Source: Gammaproteobacteria bacterium
GTDB lineage: Bacteria; Pseudomonadota; Gammaproteobacteria; GCA-001735895
Assembly (NCBI GenBank): GCA_029288195.1
Contig: JARFPR010000448.1
Coordinates: forward strand, 1 to 8,176
DNA: 8,176 bases
Direction: 5' to 3'
Position numbers and translations under genes: made by a program. Under the pieces are notes generated by a model that saw only the letters and a program-made list of their open reading frames with translations, did not search any database and was not told where the DNA came from. This document shows positions 1-7,047 of this stretch, piece after piece (positions within the stretch are counted from its first letter, which is position 1; every line of letters begins with the position of its first letter).

Positions 1-2
1 CC

Positions 3-1373
3 CCGTTATTCGTTGAACCCAACATCAGTTTGCGTGACGCCCTGGCAACCTTGATCGACCGCGAGGTTAGCTCACTGTACGTGCAATCCACAACAGAGGA
101 CGAAGAACCCGGTATCGTCACCGAACGGGATCTGCTGCGCAAGTTTCGCGAAATGGGCGATGCTGCATTCAATCTTGCGGTCAGCGAAATCGCGGTCTAT
201 CCACTGGCCAGTCTTTCCGCCGACGCATTTGTCTACCGCGCGATCGCCCGGATGAAACGCATGCATGTGCGTCACCTGGGCGTACACGATAACCATGGCG
301 AGATTATCGGTGCCTTATCGGCGCGCGACCTGCTGCGCCAGCGAGCCGACGACGCCATCCTGCTGGGTGATGATATCGACGCTGCCGAAAGTGCCGGTCA
401 AATGTCGGCCGTTTGGGGCAACATTGTACTGGTCGCAAAAAGCCTGGTAGCCGAAGAAGTCGAGGTGCGGGATGTAGCGGCGGTAATCTCGCGCGAGCTC
501 TGCGCGCTTACCCGCCAGGCCTGTATCCTGGCCGAGCGCGAAATGCAGACACCACCACCCTGCCCTTACGCCATGCTGGTACTTGGCTCCGGAGGTCGCG
601 GCGAGAGCCTGCTGGCGATGGACCAGGACAACGCCATCATCTTCGCCGAGGGTGAACCTGGTGGGCCTGAAGATCAGTGGTTTGCCGAGCTCGGCAACAA
701 GGTAGCCGACATGCTCGACGCCGCGGGCGTACCCTACTGCCAGGGAAAGGTCATGGCCAGCAATCCGGACTGGCGATTATCACTTTCAGGCTGGCAGGCG
801 ATGCTAAAAACCTGGATTCGGCGGCAAACGCCCGATGACATTCTTAAATGCGACATTTTTTTCGATGCCGTTGGAGTACATGGCGATATCAAGCTTGCCA
901 ACGCAGTCCTTGACTATGCATTTAAAAAAGGCCGCAAGTCGAAATTGTTTATGAAGCTGATGTCGATCAACGCCTGTAAGAATTCACCACCACTGGGAAT
1001 GTTTGGTCGTTTCAAACTCGACAACGGCCGTATGGATTTGAAGATGGGCGGCATTATGCCCCTGTTTTCGACCGCACGCGTACTTGCGATTAAACACGGC
1101 ATCCGAGCCCGCTCAACACCAGCACGTTTCGACGCGCTAAGTGCCGAGCTTGGCAAGATGCAAACCACGCTGGAAAACCTGCGCGAAGCGCACCGTATAA
1201 TCTTCCAAACCATCCTCGAACAGCAACTGCTCGACCTGGAAGCGGGCATCCCCCTGTCAAACCGGGTTGCGCCCGGCAACCTGAGTTCCGCGCTGCGCGA
1301 TCAACTCGACTGGGCCCTAAGGCAGGTGCCGAATGTTTCCAATCTTTTAGGGGACCCGATAAGCCGGGTGTAA
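3..1373 (+). CDS. CBS-domain / DUF294 putative nucleotidyltransferase (5' truncated)
   Basis: This is the 3' part of a signal-transduction protein, with 456 codons visible. The frame is open to the window edge and residues before the TTG at 30 (PLFVEPNIS) read as the start of a CBS domain, so that TTG is not the true start. A partial CBS repeat (residues 1-55) is followed by a second (about 60-115, ending IIGALSARDLL). Next comes a GlnD-like nucleotidyltransferase domain (DUF294, about 150-270) with G195-S-G-G-R-G-E201 and the metal-binding pair D207-x-D209. A helical C-terminal domain of the DUF294_C type (about 305-450) ends the protein. Family members often carry a cyclic-nucleotide-binding domain N-terminal to the CBS pair; if present here it lies outside the window. 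CBS pairs usually sense adenine nucleotides and the second domain may nucleotidylate a partner protein, but substrate and partner are unknown. Family assignment is firm; the role is inferred. Confidence 0.9.
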   Translation, partial: PLFVEPNISLRDALATLIDREVSSLYVQSTTEDEEPGIVTERDLLRKFREMGDAAFNLAVSEIAVYPLASLSADAFVYRAIARMKRMHVRHLGVHDNHGEIIGALSARDLLRQRADDAILLGDDIDAAESAGQMSAVWGNIVLVAKSLVAEEVEVRDVAAVISRELCALTRQACILAEREMQTPPPCPYAMLVLGSGGRGESLLAMDQDNAIIFAEGEPGGPEDQWFAELGNKVADMLDAAGVPYCQGKVMASNPDWRLSLSGWQAMLKTWIRRQTPDDILKCDIFFDAVGVHGDIKLANAVLDYAFKKGRKSKLFMKLMSINACKNSPPLGMFGRFKLDNGRMDLKMGGIMPLFSTARVLAIKHGIRARSTPARFDALSAELGKMQTTLENLREAHRIIFQTILEQQLLDLEAGIPLSNRVAPGNLSSALRDQLDWALRQVPNVSNLLGDPISRV

Positions 1374-1384
1374 TATTATTTTTT
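1354..1384 (+). terminator. Weak putative intrinsic terminator of the CBS/DUF294 gene
   Basis: ACCCG (1354-1358) and CGGGT (1365-1369) can form a 5-bp stem with a 6-base loop. A T-rich stretch follows, with six T's at 1379-1384. The stem lies inside the last codons of the gene and the T-run lies in the 3' end of the convergent transporter gene. The stem is short and 9 bases separate it from the T-run, so this is a weak candidate. Confidence 0.3.
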
Positions 1385-2257
1385 ACTCCTGCTGAGCACA
1401 ACGTAGTTACCGAGTAGCACCAGCGCAAAACCGAACACTGCCTGCGGGGTCCACTGGTAACTCTCAAACAAGGTAGACAGGCCCAGAGCGATTACCGGAA
1501 ATAGAACCGCGGCATAAGCAGCCTTGTCGGCGCCGATACGCCCGACCAGCGTCAGGTAAGATCCGAACGCTAGAATCGAACCGAATACAGCAAGGTATAC
1601 TAACGAGACGCTATAACTGACAGTGGTGTCATAGTTAAAGGAAGCCCCACCGATAACAGCAAAGACCATCATGATCAAGGCACCATAAGCCATACCCCAG
1701 GCGTTTGTTTGCACTACCGGGATGCCAGTTTTCTGGTTACGCGCCGAAATTATATTACCGATCGAAGCAGAGTAAGTTGCGATCAGGCACATCCAGAGTC
1801 CGCGCCAGGTATCAGCGGTGTTTTCAACGACGCTGACTTCAGACCAGAAAATCGCGACGATGCCGGCAATACCGAAACATGAACCCAGTACTACACGCGG
1901 ACGGATTGTGCTGCGCATGAAAATCGCACCATTCATGATATTCATCAGGATGACCGTGGAAAACAGCAACGCAACAATGCCCGAGGTCAACAACCCGGTA
2001 GCCCAGTAAAATATGAGGTAATTGCTTGAGAACAGAAACAGTCCCTGTAATGCGATGAATCCATGCTGTCGCAGGGAGTATCTCAGGCTGCGTCCAGTCA
2101 GCAGGCAAAACAACAGCAAAATCAACGCCGCCAGGCCAAACCGGTAAACCAGGGAGACCTCGGGTGCGACAACCCCAAGCTGGAACCTGATCGCGAACCA
2201 GGTTGAACCCCAGATCAATACCGCGGCCATGTATAAGCTGGCTGAATGGGTTAACAA
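1376..2257 (-). CDS. EamA/DMT-family membrane transporter, last gene of the TPP-controlled operon
   Basis: This is an integral inner-membrane transporter of the drug/metabolite (DMT, EamA) superfamily. It is 293 residues from the chosen start, the usual size, and largely hydrophobic, consistent with about ten membrane helices in two EamA repeats. The opening AAVLIWGSTWFAIRFQLG is typical of the first helix, and a short basic tail (SRSKK) ends it. I chose TTG at 2257: it has AGG six bases upstream and overlaps the stop of the preceding kinase gene, as expected for coupled translation. ATG at 2230 is the alternative and would remove nine residues; the longer frame to 2296 runs further into the kinase gene. 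DMT substrates range from amino acids to vitamins such as riboflavin (RibN) and cannot be read from sequence. Its place behind thiBPQ and a kinase suggests thiamine or a related metabolite, as inference only. Confidence 0.85.
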   Translation of the reverse strand: MLTHSASLYMAAVLIWGSTWFAIRFQLGVVAPEVSLVYRFGLAALILLLFCLLTGRSLRYSLRQHGFIALQGLFLFSSNYLIFYWATGLLTSGIVALLFSTVILMNIMNGAIFMRSTIRPRVVLGSCFGIAGIVAIFWSEVSVVENTADTWRGLWMCLIATYSASIGNIISARNQKTGIPVVQTNAWGMAYGALIMMVFAVIGGASFNYDTTVSYSVSLVYLAVFGSILAFGSYLTLVGRIGADKAAYAAVLFPVIALGLSTLFESYQWTPQAVFGFALVLLGNYVVLSRSKK

Positions 2258-3060
2258 CCGGCACCTCGCGATTCCACGAGCGCGGCCATCCAGCAATCGG
2301 TTAGCAATTTGAGTAATCCGCGGTAATCAAAAAGAATCGATTCCTGCATCGGTTCGCCGCCGTCGCTATAGCGGTACAATAATCGCCGGCTTCGATTCAG
2401 GTCCAGGTTGGCGGCATTACATATTGTCGCCAGGTCCCAGTAAGGGGAAGCCATCGCGGAATATTCCCAGTCGATTAACCATAAGTTCGCGTCATCGAGG
2501 AGCAGATTTTCCAGCACCAGGTCATTGTGCGAAGCAACGTAAGGACTGTCGCGGGTTTCAAGCAAGGACAGCTGGCGTTCGGCCTGCTGCAAACGTGGTT
2601 TCAATTTTTCCTGCTGGTTTGGTTGCAACATCGCAAAATGACGCGATAGTAGTTCCCTCAAATCTACCCGACCGAGAAACGTGAGTCCGCTGCGATGCAA
2701 GCGTTGAACCGGTGTGAGTATGGTTTGCAGCATATTGTCATCATCGAAATCAATCGCCCGCAGCGCACGGCTCGAGCTGAGTGTCGGTGTCAGCGTTATC
2801 CCGGAGCCATCTCGCCAACTGACTACCGGGGCGATGCCAAGACTACAGGCAAGCGACTGGTTATGAGCTTCGGCCTGGCGATCGATAAAGTCATCCGTTT
2901 CAGGTTTCGGTATTCGCAATGTCCAGTCATTGCGGTGGTTCTGCAGCCGGAAATTGTGATTGGTATAGCCCGCCAACGGCGTTATCCTGAAATCGCCGGG
3001 CACGAACTCCCGCAGCAATGGAAGACGTTGAAATACCGCTTCGAGATCGACCTGGCTCAC
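2251..3060 (-). CDS. Choline/thiamine-kinase-like phosphotransferase, probable thiamine kinase
   Basis: A 269-residue cytoplasmic kinase of the APH/choline-kinase fold, close in length to E. coli ThiK (about 274). The N-lobe has a glycine/asparagine loop (PLAGYTNHNFRL, 29-39) and the probable ATP-contact strand WTLRIP (46-51). The catalytic loop is H178-N-D180 with N185 (SHNDLVLENLLL), and the metal-binding Asp is D197 in LIDWEYS. All expected active-site residues are present. The start is GTG at 3060, sharing GTGA with the thiQ stop, so it is translationally coupled to the transporter. The N-terminal half and HNDLVLENLLL resemble LicA-type choline kinases at least as much as ThiK, so family alone does not settle the substrate. 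Location in a TPP-riboswitch operon directly after thiBPQ argues for phosphorylating imported thiamine to thiamine monophosphate. Kinase family is secure; thiamine specificity is inferred, so no gene symbol is given. Confidence 0.85.
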   Translation of the reverse strand: MSQVDLEAVFQRLPLLREFVPGDFRITPLAGYTNHNFRLQNHRNDWTLRIPKPETDDFIDRQAEAHNQSLACSLGIAPVVSWRDGSGITLTPTLSSSRALRAIDFDDDNMLQTILTPVQRLHRSGLTFLGRVDLRELLSRHFAMLQPNQQEKLKPRLQQAERQLSLLETRDSPYVASHNDLVLENLLLDDANLWLIDWEYSAMASPYWDLATICNAANLDLNRSRRLLYRYSDGGEPMQESILFDYRGLLKLLTDCWMAALVESRGAGC

Positions 3061-3767
3061 AGTGTACCCAGGTAATTACGCACTTCCGCAAGCTGAGATT
3101 GTTCGAGCAATGCCACGGTGTCCTCCAGGGCCACGACACGCCCCTCGCTAACAAAAGCGGTTCGCGCCGATGCCATTAACGCATCTCGAGGTTGATGGCT
3201 CACCAGCAAGGCGATCATTTTGTTTTCGCTTACCAGGGTTTTCACCAATCCAATCAATTCCTCACGTAATGCCGGACCCAGAGCGGCAAAGGCCTCGTCA
3301 AGGAGCAAAATTTTTCTTTTGCGCACCAGCGCCCGCGCCAGCGCAACCCGCTGACGTTGTCCGCCTGATAGTTCACCCGGCTTGCGTTGCTGTAGTTGGT
3401 CCAGTCCGAGTCGTTCGAGGGCAGCTGTTACCTCGCTGGCTTGCTGGCGCGTCAGGCGTAAAGACGGATCGACACCGAGCGCGACGTTGGTAAAAAGGTC
3501 GAGATGGGGAAACAGGTTATGCTGCTGAAAAACGATCGACACCGGTCTTGACGGCACCGCCAGCTGTTCGATAGCGACACCGTCAAGCAGGACCTCGCCC
3601 GAATCGGGTGTCAGAAACCCGGAAACCAGGCTTAGCAAGGTCGACTTGCCCGAACCACTGGGGCCGATAAGGCTCACTACTTCACCCGCATGAACATCGA
3701 GGTCGAAGTGCATTGCCGGGGCCGAGGCACCGGCATAACGAAACGCCAGCTGCTTGATTTCAAGCAT
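3057..3767 (-). CDS. thiQ: Thiamine ABC transporter ATP-binding protein
   Basis: The cytoplasmic ATPase of the thiamine/TPP importer, 236 residues (E. coli ThiQ is about 232). Walker A is GPSGSGKST (35-43), the Q-loop is at Q81/Q82, the ABC signature is LSGGQ (133-137), Walker B is ILLLDE (153-158) and the switch histidine is H191. The stretch after Walker B reads EAFAALG, where transporter ATPases usually have EPFSALD, so the D-loop aspartate is replaced by G164. The ATG at 3767 lies 8 bases inside the end of thiP and is preceded by a weak GGCGG. The stop overlaps the GTG of the kinase gene. ThiQ is identified by this gene order and by overall likeness to the family; the ATPase fold itself is beyond doubt. 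Confidence 0.93.
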   Translation of the reverse strand: MLEIKQLAFRYAGASAPAMHFDLDVHAGEVVSLIGPSGSGKSTLLSLVSGFLTPDSGEVLLDGVAIEQLAVPSRPVSIVFQQHNLFPHLDLFTNVALGVDPSLRLTRQQASEVTAALERLGLDQLQQRKPGELSGGQRQRVALARALVRKRKILLLDEAFAALGPALREELIGLVKTLVSENKMIALLVSHQPRDALMASARTAFVSEGRVVALEDTVALLEQSQLAEVRNYLGTL

Positions 3768-5334
3768 CGAATTTACCGCCGATTCCGCGTTCGAGCAACC
3801 AGAATACTACCAGGCAAAGCAGCAGTAAAACCAGAGCCGTTACCGTTGCATGGGGAATCAGATAGGCGCCCAACTGCTGGTAAATAACCAGCGCCAGGGT
3901 TGCGGTTTCCGGAGTTCCGAACAACGCGATGACTCCGAGATCACCCATTGCCAGGGCCGCGACCAGCGCCGCCGCCAGGCCCAGCGGCCGTCGCAATAAT
4001 GGCCATTCCAAGTAACGAAAGCGGTTCCAGCCCTGTAAATCCAGGCTTTGGCATAGGTGATGGTAGCGGGCATGATTCTGGCGCAAAGCCGGGCCCAGGC
4101 AGCGAATTACGAAGGGCAACCCCATCAACGCATTTATCGTGATCACGATCGGGTAAACCCAGTTGAAGACATCGACATGCGATGATAACAGGACGAACAT
4201 GCCAGTACCGATAACCAGCGGCGGCATCACGTAAACGATGGATCCGGCAAGGTCGATAAGCCTGGCCTTGTTGACCTGCCCCGCCTGGGCGAGGCTGGCG
4301 CTATATTGCACCAGGAACCAGCCCGCAACGACTGATATCAGCGCGGCCGATAAACCGATGAATAACGTCTTGGCAATTGATTGCCATAGATAACTACTGC
4401 TAATTATCTGCAGCAATGGTCCACTCAAGGCATCGACAAGCATCGATGAAAGTGGCAGCCCGACATAAATCGTGGCTACCAGAATCAATGCCATATCGAG
4501 CGGCTTTTGTAATCGACCCTGGGGTCGCGCACCAGACGAAAGGGTAATTTCAACTTCGGGCAGGCGCTGCAGTTTCAGCGTTACGCCGGCCACCAGCATG
4601 CATATCACCAGCTGCAGTAACGCCAACACCACGGCACGCGCAGGATTAAAGTCAAAGCGCAGGGACTGGTAAATCGCAACCTCGAGCGTGGTACTTTTCG
4701 GACCACCGCCCAGCGTTAGCACAACCGCAAAACTGGTCAGGCATAACATGAATACGAGCAGCATAATGCCCGGTAATGCTTCGCGTAGCGCCGGCCACTC
4801 GAGATAGCGCCAGCGCTGCCAGGTACTCATGCCAAGCTGATCTCCGAGTTGCCAGTGGTGCTCGGGGATGGACTGCCACTGCGGCAGCAGCAAGCGTACC
4901 GCCAGCGGCAAATTGAAAAAGACATGCGCCAGCAATATGCCGTTAAGCCCGTAAAGCGATTTACCCAGGGGTATCCAGCCCCCGCTACCGTATACCGAAA
5001 CCACGCCCAAAACGGCAACCACCGCGGGAACCACCAGCGGCAATGCAAACAGTCGCAGCAACAGCCCGCGCATCGGGAAATTCACTTGTAGCGCAAACGC
5101 TCGCGCCACCAGGATAGCCGGCAACACGCTGCAAAGTGTAGAAAGGAGTGCCTGCCAGAGGCTGAAAGACAGCACACGACGAATGTAGCTGCTATGCCAG
5201 AAGCGCAGGTCACCGGGCTCATAGCCCGGTAAGCCGCTCAGGTTCACGAGGCCGGCGAGCGGTGCCAGTATGATCAATCCGACCAGTGCCAGTACGATGC
5301 CCGCGGATATTGCACGTGGGTTTAGCTGCGTCAT
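3760..5334 (-). CDS. thiP: Thiamine ABC transporter permease
   Basis: The inner-membrane permease of the thiamine importer, 524 residues (E. coli ThiP is about 536). It is a fused double permease with two binding-protein-dependent transport domains, each of several membrane helices. Each half has a coupling-loop motif of the LEWP type that contacts ThiQ: LEWPALREALPG near residue 180 and LEWPLLRRPLG near 445. The stretch LTLGGGPKSTTLEVAIYQSL after the first is characteristic of ThiP. Translation starts at ATG 5334, three bases after the thiB stop. No well-spaced Shine-Dalgarno is seen (GAGG lies about 17 bases upstream), which suggests coupling to thiB. The end overlaps thiQ by 8 bases. Confidence 0.95.
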   Translation of the reverse strand: MTQLNPRAISAGIVLALVGLIILAPLAGLVNLSGLPGYEPGDLRFWHSSYIRRVLSFSLWQALLSTLCSVLPAILVARAFALQVNFPMRGLLLRLFALPLVVPAVVAVLGVVSVYGSGGWIPLGKSLYGLNGILLAHVFFNLPLAVRLLLPQWQSIPEHHWQLGDQLGMSTWQRWRYLEWPALREALPGIMLLVFMLCLTSFAVVLTLGGGPKSTTLEVAIYQSLRFDFNPARAVVLALLQLVICMLVAGVTLKLQRLPEVEITLSSGARPQGRLQKPLDMALILVATIYVGLPLSSMLVDALSGPLLQIISSSYLWQSIAKTLFIGLSAALISVVAGWFLVQYSASLAQAGQVNKARLIDLAGSIVYVMPPLVIGTGMFVLLSSHVDVFNWVYPIVITINALMGLPFVIRCLGPALRQNHARYHHLCQSLDLQGWNRFRYLEWPLLRRPLGLAAALVAALAMGDLGVIALFGTPETATLALVIYQQLGAYLIPHATVTALVLLLLCLVVFWLLERGIGGKFDA

Positions 5335-5337
5335 CGC

Positions 5338-6345
5338 CTAGCGCGACGTGACCTCGAGCCATTCGTCGACCCAGGCTTTGCGCTCGCTCGCCACCCGCTT
5401 GTCATCCAACAGTAACGCCGGCGACGGGTCGATTAATTGCCCGAATTCCGCTGGTAGCCGGTCGCTTGCCAATACCGCCGGATACATCCAGTTGGTGGTC
5501 GGGATAATGGTTTGAAAGTCTTCGCTCAGCATAAACTTTAGAAACTCGCGGGCGAGTTTTTTTTGCTGACTGCCCTGCACCAGGCCGGCAACTTCGATCT
5601 GCTGGTAATGACCTTCGCTAAAGCGCGCCGCCGAAAAGCGTGAATCTTTTTCGGCAATGATGTGATACGCCGGGGAAGTGGTATAGCTCAGTACCATGTC
5701 GGCCTCACCTTTCAGAAATAAACCATAGGCCTCGCTCCAGCCCTTGCTTACCGTCACGATGCGCGGCGACAACCTGGCCCAGGCCTTATCGGCTTCGTCG
5801 CCGTAAATTTTCTTGATCCAGAGCAGTAATCCCAGTCCCGGGGTAGAGGTTCGCGGGTCCTGCACCAGGATGCTGGGGCCCTGCTCATCTTCAACCAGCT
5901 GGCGCAGGCTTGTGGGCGGATTGGCAAGTCGCTCCCGGTTGTATACAAAGGCGAAATAACCATAATCATAGGGCAAAAATAAATCATCCTGCCATGGATC
6001 CGGTAGCGACGAGTTCTCAAGCACCATGCCGTGGGTATCAAAAAGCCCGCTGGCACCCGCCTCTGCGGTCAAACTGGTATCAAGGCCGAGCAGCAGGTCC
6101 GCCCGGGTATTGCTGCCTTCGAGCTTTAGCCGGTTGAGCATCGAAACTCCATCCTCGAGACCGACAAGGTCGAGCGTGCAGTCGCATCGCGCTTCGAATG
6201 CCGCCTTGACCTGGGGGCCCGGACCCCATTCACTGGTAAACGAGTCGTAGGTATATACGACCAGGGTAGGCGTCGCTGCGGGTACCGCGAAAGACATCGC
6301 CAGCAGCAACAGGCCGGCGCCGAAACATCGTGAACTCAAAGACAT
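5338..6345 (-). CDS. thiB: Thiamine-binding periplasmic protein
   Basis: The periplasmic binding protein that delivers thiamine and its phosphates to ThiP, 335 residues (E. coli about 327). An N-terminal signal peptide (SSRCFGAGLLLLAMSFAVPAA) probably ends near residue 23-24. Mature segments recall E. coli ThiB almost word for word: VYTYDSF (30-36), WGPGP (40-44), LEDGVS (63-68), DYGYFAFVY (127-135), QDPRTSTPGLGLLLW (162-176), KGWSEAYGLFLKGE (201-214), LSYTTSPAYHI (219-229) and NWMYP (285-289). A close cysteine pair, C54/C56 (CDC), corresponds to one in E. coli ThiB. I chose ATG 6345, which has GGAG six bases upstream. The in-frame ATG at 6357 lacks a ribosome-binding site and would place that GGAG inside the coding region. 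Expression is under the upstream TPP riboswitch. Confidence 0.96.
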   Translation of the reverse strand: MSLSSRCFGAGLLLLAMSFAVPAATPTLVVYTYDSFTSEWGPGPQVKAAFEARCDCTLDLVGLEDGVSMLNRLKLEGSNTRADLLLGLDTSLTAEAGASGLFDTHGMVLENSSLPDPWQDDLFLPYDYGYFAFVYNRERLANPPTSLRQLVEDEQGPSILVQDPRTSTPGLGLLLWIKKIYGDEADKAWARLSPRIVTVSKGWSEAYGLFLKGEADMVLSYTTSPAYHIIAEKDSRFSAARFSEGHYQQIEVAGLVQGSQQKKLAREFLKFMLSEDFQTIIPTTNWMYPAVLASDRLPAEFGQLIDPSPALLLDDKRVASERKAWVDEWLEVTSR

Positions 6346-6350
6346 AATAT

Positions 6351-6355
6351 TCTCC
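6351..6355 (-). promoter_or_regulatory. thiB ribosome-binding site, riboswitch target
   Basis: Read on the minus strand this is GGAGA, five bases before the ATG at 6345. It decides the thiB start. Its exact complement TCTCC lies just upstream in the leader (6376-6380), so the site can be hidden in a hairpin with a 20-base loop. Confidence 0.75.
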
Positions 6356-6375
6356 ATTTAGCGGGAAGTTAAAAC

Positions 6376-6384
6376 GGAGAGGTG
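6376..6384 (-). promoter_or_regulatory. Riboswitch expression platform: switching strand
   Basis: On the minus strand this reads CACCTCTCC. Its first eight bases are a perfect complement of GAGAGGTG inside the aptamer (6461-6468), spanning the conserved CTGAGA junction and one strand of P3. Its last five bases (TCTCC) complement the thiB ribosome-binding site GGAGA. The two pairings share bases and cannot both form. With TPP bound the aptamer keeps its strand and this element can mask the ribosome-binding site. Without TPP it pairs back to the aptamer and frees the site. The complementarity is directly visible; the switch is inferred. Confidence 0.65.
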
Positions 6385-6402
6385 GAAAACAGCTTCGATC
6401 CG

Positions 6403-6492
6403 CTCACATCCCTACGCCAGTATTAACTGGATCAGGTTCATCGGGTTGGTGTCGTAACTACACCTCTCAGCTCGTTCGAGCACCCCGTTGAG
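6403..6492 (-). ncRNA. TPP riboswitch (THI element) aptamer upstream of thiB
   Basis: Read on the minus strand this contains the conserved TPP aptamer segments in order: ACGGGGTGC, then GCTGAGA, then ACCCGATGAACCTGATC, CAGTTAATACTGGCG and GTAGGGA. The outer helix P1 can include CTCA (6492-6489) paired with TGAG (6406-6403). A P3-like stem pairs GGTGT with ACACC. The aptamer senses thiamine pyrophosphate and represses the downstream thiamine genes. The outer boundaries are approximate. No hairpin plus T-run follows, so control is probably at translation initiation, through the leader element at 6376-6384. Confidence 0.95.
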
Positions 6493-6500
6493 GAAGGAGG

Positions 6501-6529
6501 ACTATATTATTAGTAACATACCCGCGCAA
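6501..6529 (-). promoter_or_regulatory. Putative sigma-70 promoter of the thiB operon
   Basis: On the minus strand, TTGCGC (6529-6524) is a partial -35 and TATAGT (6506-6501) a five-of-six -10, separated by exactly 17 bases. The predicted transcript would start near 6494, immediately before the TPP aptamer. That placement supports the call even though the -35 matches only three of six consensus positions. Confidence 0.65.
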
Positions 6530-6566
6530 GCGTGAATAACGGCTGGCTGAAATGGTGCCGGCTGTA

Positions 6567-7034
6567 CTATTTTTTATATTCGAGGCCTGGCTTGAGTTCC
6601 TCGAACATCTTGTAGGTGGTTTCCGTCATGCCCAACGATGCGTAGGTTTTTTGCGCAGCGGTATTCCAGTGTTCGACGTAGAGACGAAACCCACAGACCG
6701 AAGATTCCTGTTCGGCGAGCTCCTTGACGCGCTCATAAAGTTCGCGGTACAGGCCCTGCCGCCGATATTCGGGGCGTACGTATACGCTCTGAACCCACCA
6801 GAACAGACCATTGCGCCAGTCACTCCATTCGGTAGTCACCATCAACGAGGCCTGGATTCCATTGTCAAGCTCGACCACCAGGTAAAATCCCATTTGCGGA
6901 TTCTCGATCATGGTCTTGACACCGGCACCGATTACCTCGGGGATTAACTCCACCCCTTCGGTTTCACGCGCCATGTTAATATTGAATTCGGTGAGTTCAG
7001 CAGCGTCTTGTGACAGTGCTGTGCGTATAATCAT
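6567..7034 (-). CDS. GNAT-family N-acetyltransferase
   Basis: A 155-residue single-domain acetyltransferase, likely cytoplasmic, that would transfer acetyl from acetyl-CoA to an amine. The acetyl-CoA-binding motif A is at 82-100 (QSVYVRPEYRRQGLYRELY), with the RRQG loop at 91-94. A motif-B-like segment follows at 119-136 (YVEHWNTAAQKTYASLGM), including N124 and Y131. Its third loop glycine is Y96. I chose ATG 7034, which has AGGGG about seven bases upstream, 13 bases after the GTPase gene stop. The frame stays open to 7178, but that extension lies inside the GTPase gene and does not look like a GNAT N-terminus. It is probably co-transcribed with the GTPase. The substrate is unknown. Confidence 0.88.
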   Translation of the reverse strand: MIIRTALSQDAAELTEFNINMARETEGVELIPEVIGAGVKTMIENPQMGFYLVVELDNGIQASLMVTTEWSDWRNGLFWWVQSVYVRPEYRRQGLYRELYERVKELAEQESSVCGFRLYVEHWNTAAQKTYASLGMTETTYKMFEELKPGLEYKK

Positions 7035-7047
7035 GTTATTTCCCCTG

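Noticed and set aside
30..32. TTG at 30 as the real start of the CBS/DUF294 protein
   Set aside because: The frame is open to the window edge and the upstream residues continue the CBS domain. No Shine-Dalgarno precedes the TTG.
914..1467. Minus-strand open frames of about 121-125 codons over the CBS/DUF294 3' end and the DMT end
   Set aside because: The opposite strand or another frame carries conserved family sequence. These frames are low in recognisable structure and have no convincing starts.
6346..6357. Alternative thiB start at ATG 6357
   Set aside because: It has no Shine-Dalgarno upstream. GGAG at 6355-6352 is correctly spaced for ATG 6345 and is the element complementary to the leader.
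6346..6402. Rho-independent terminator as riboswitch expression platform
   Set aside because: There is no stable hairpin followed by a T-run on the minus strand after the aptamer; the TTTT near 6388 has no adjacent GC-rich stem.
6552..6947. 131-codon plus-strand frame antisense to the GNAT gene
   Set aside because: It has no recognisable motifs and is the shadow of a well-supported acetyltransferase. The long plus-strand frames at 2695-3075 and 3170-3493 are rejected for the same reason, lying opposite the kinase and thiQ.
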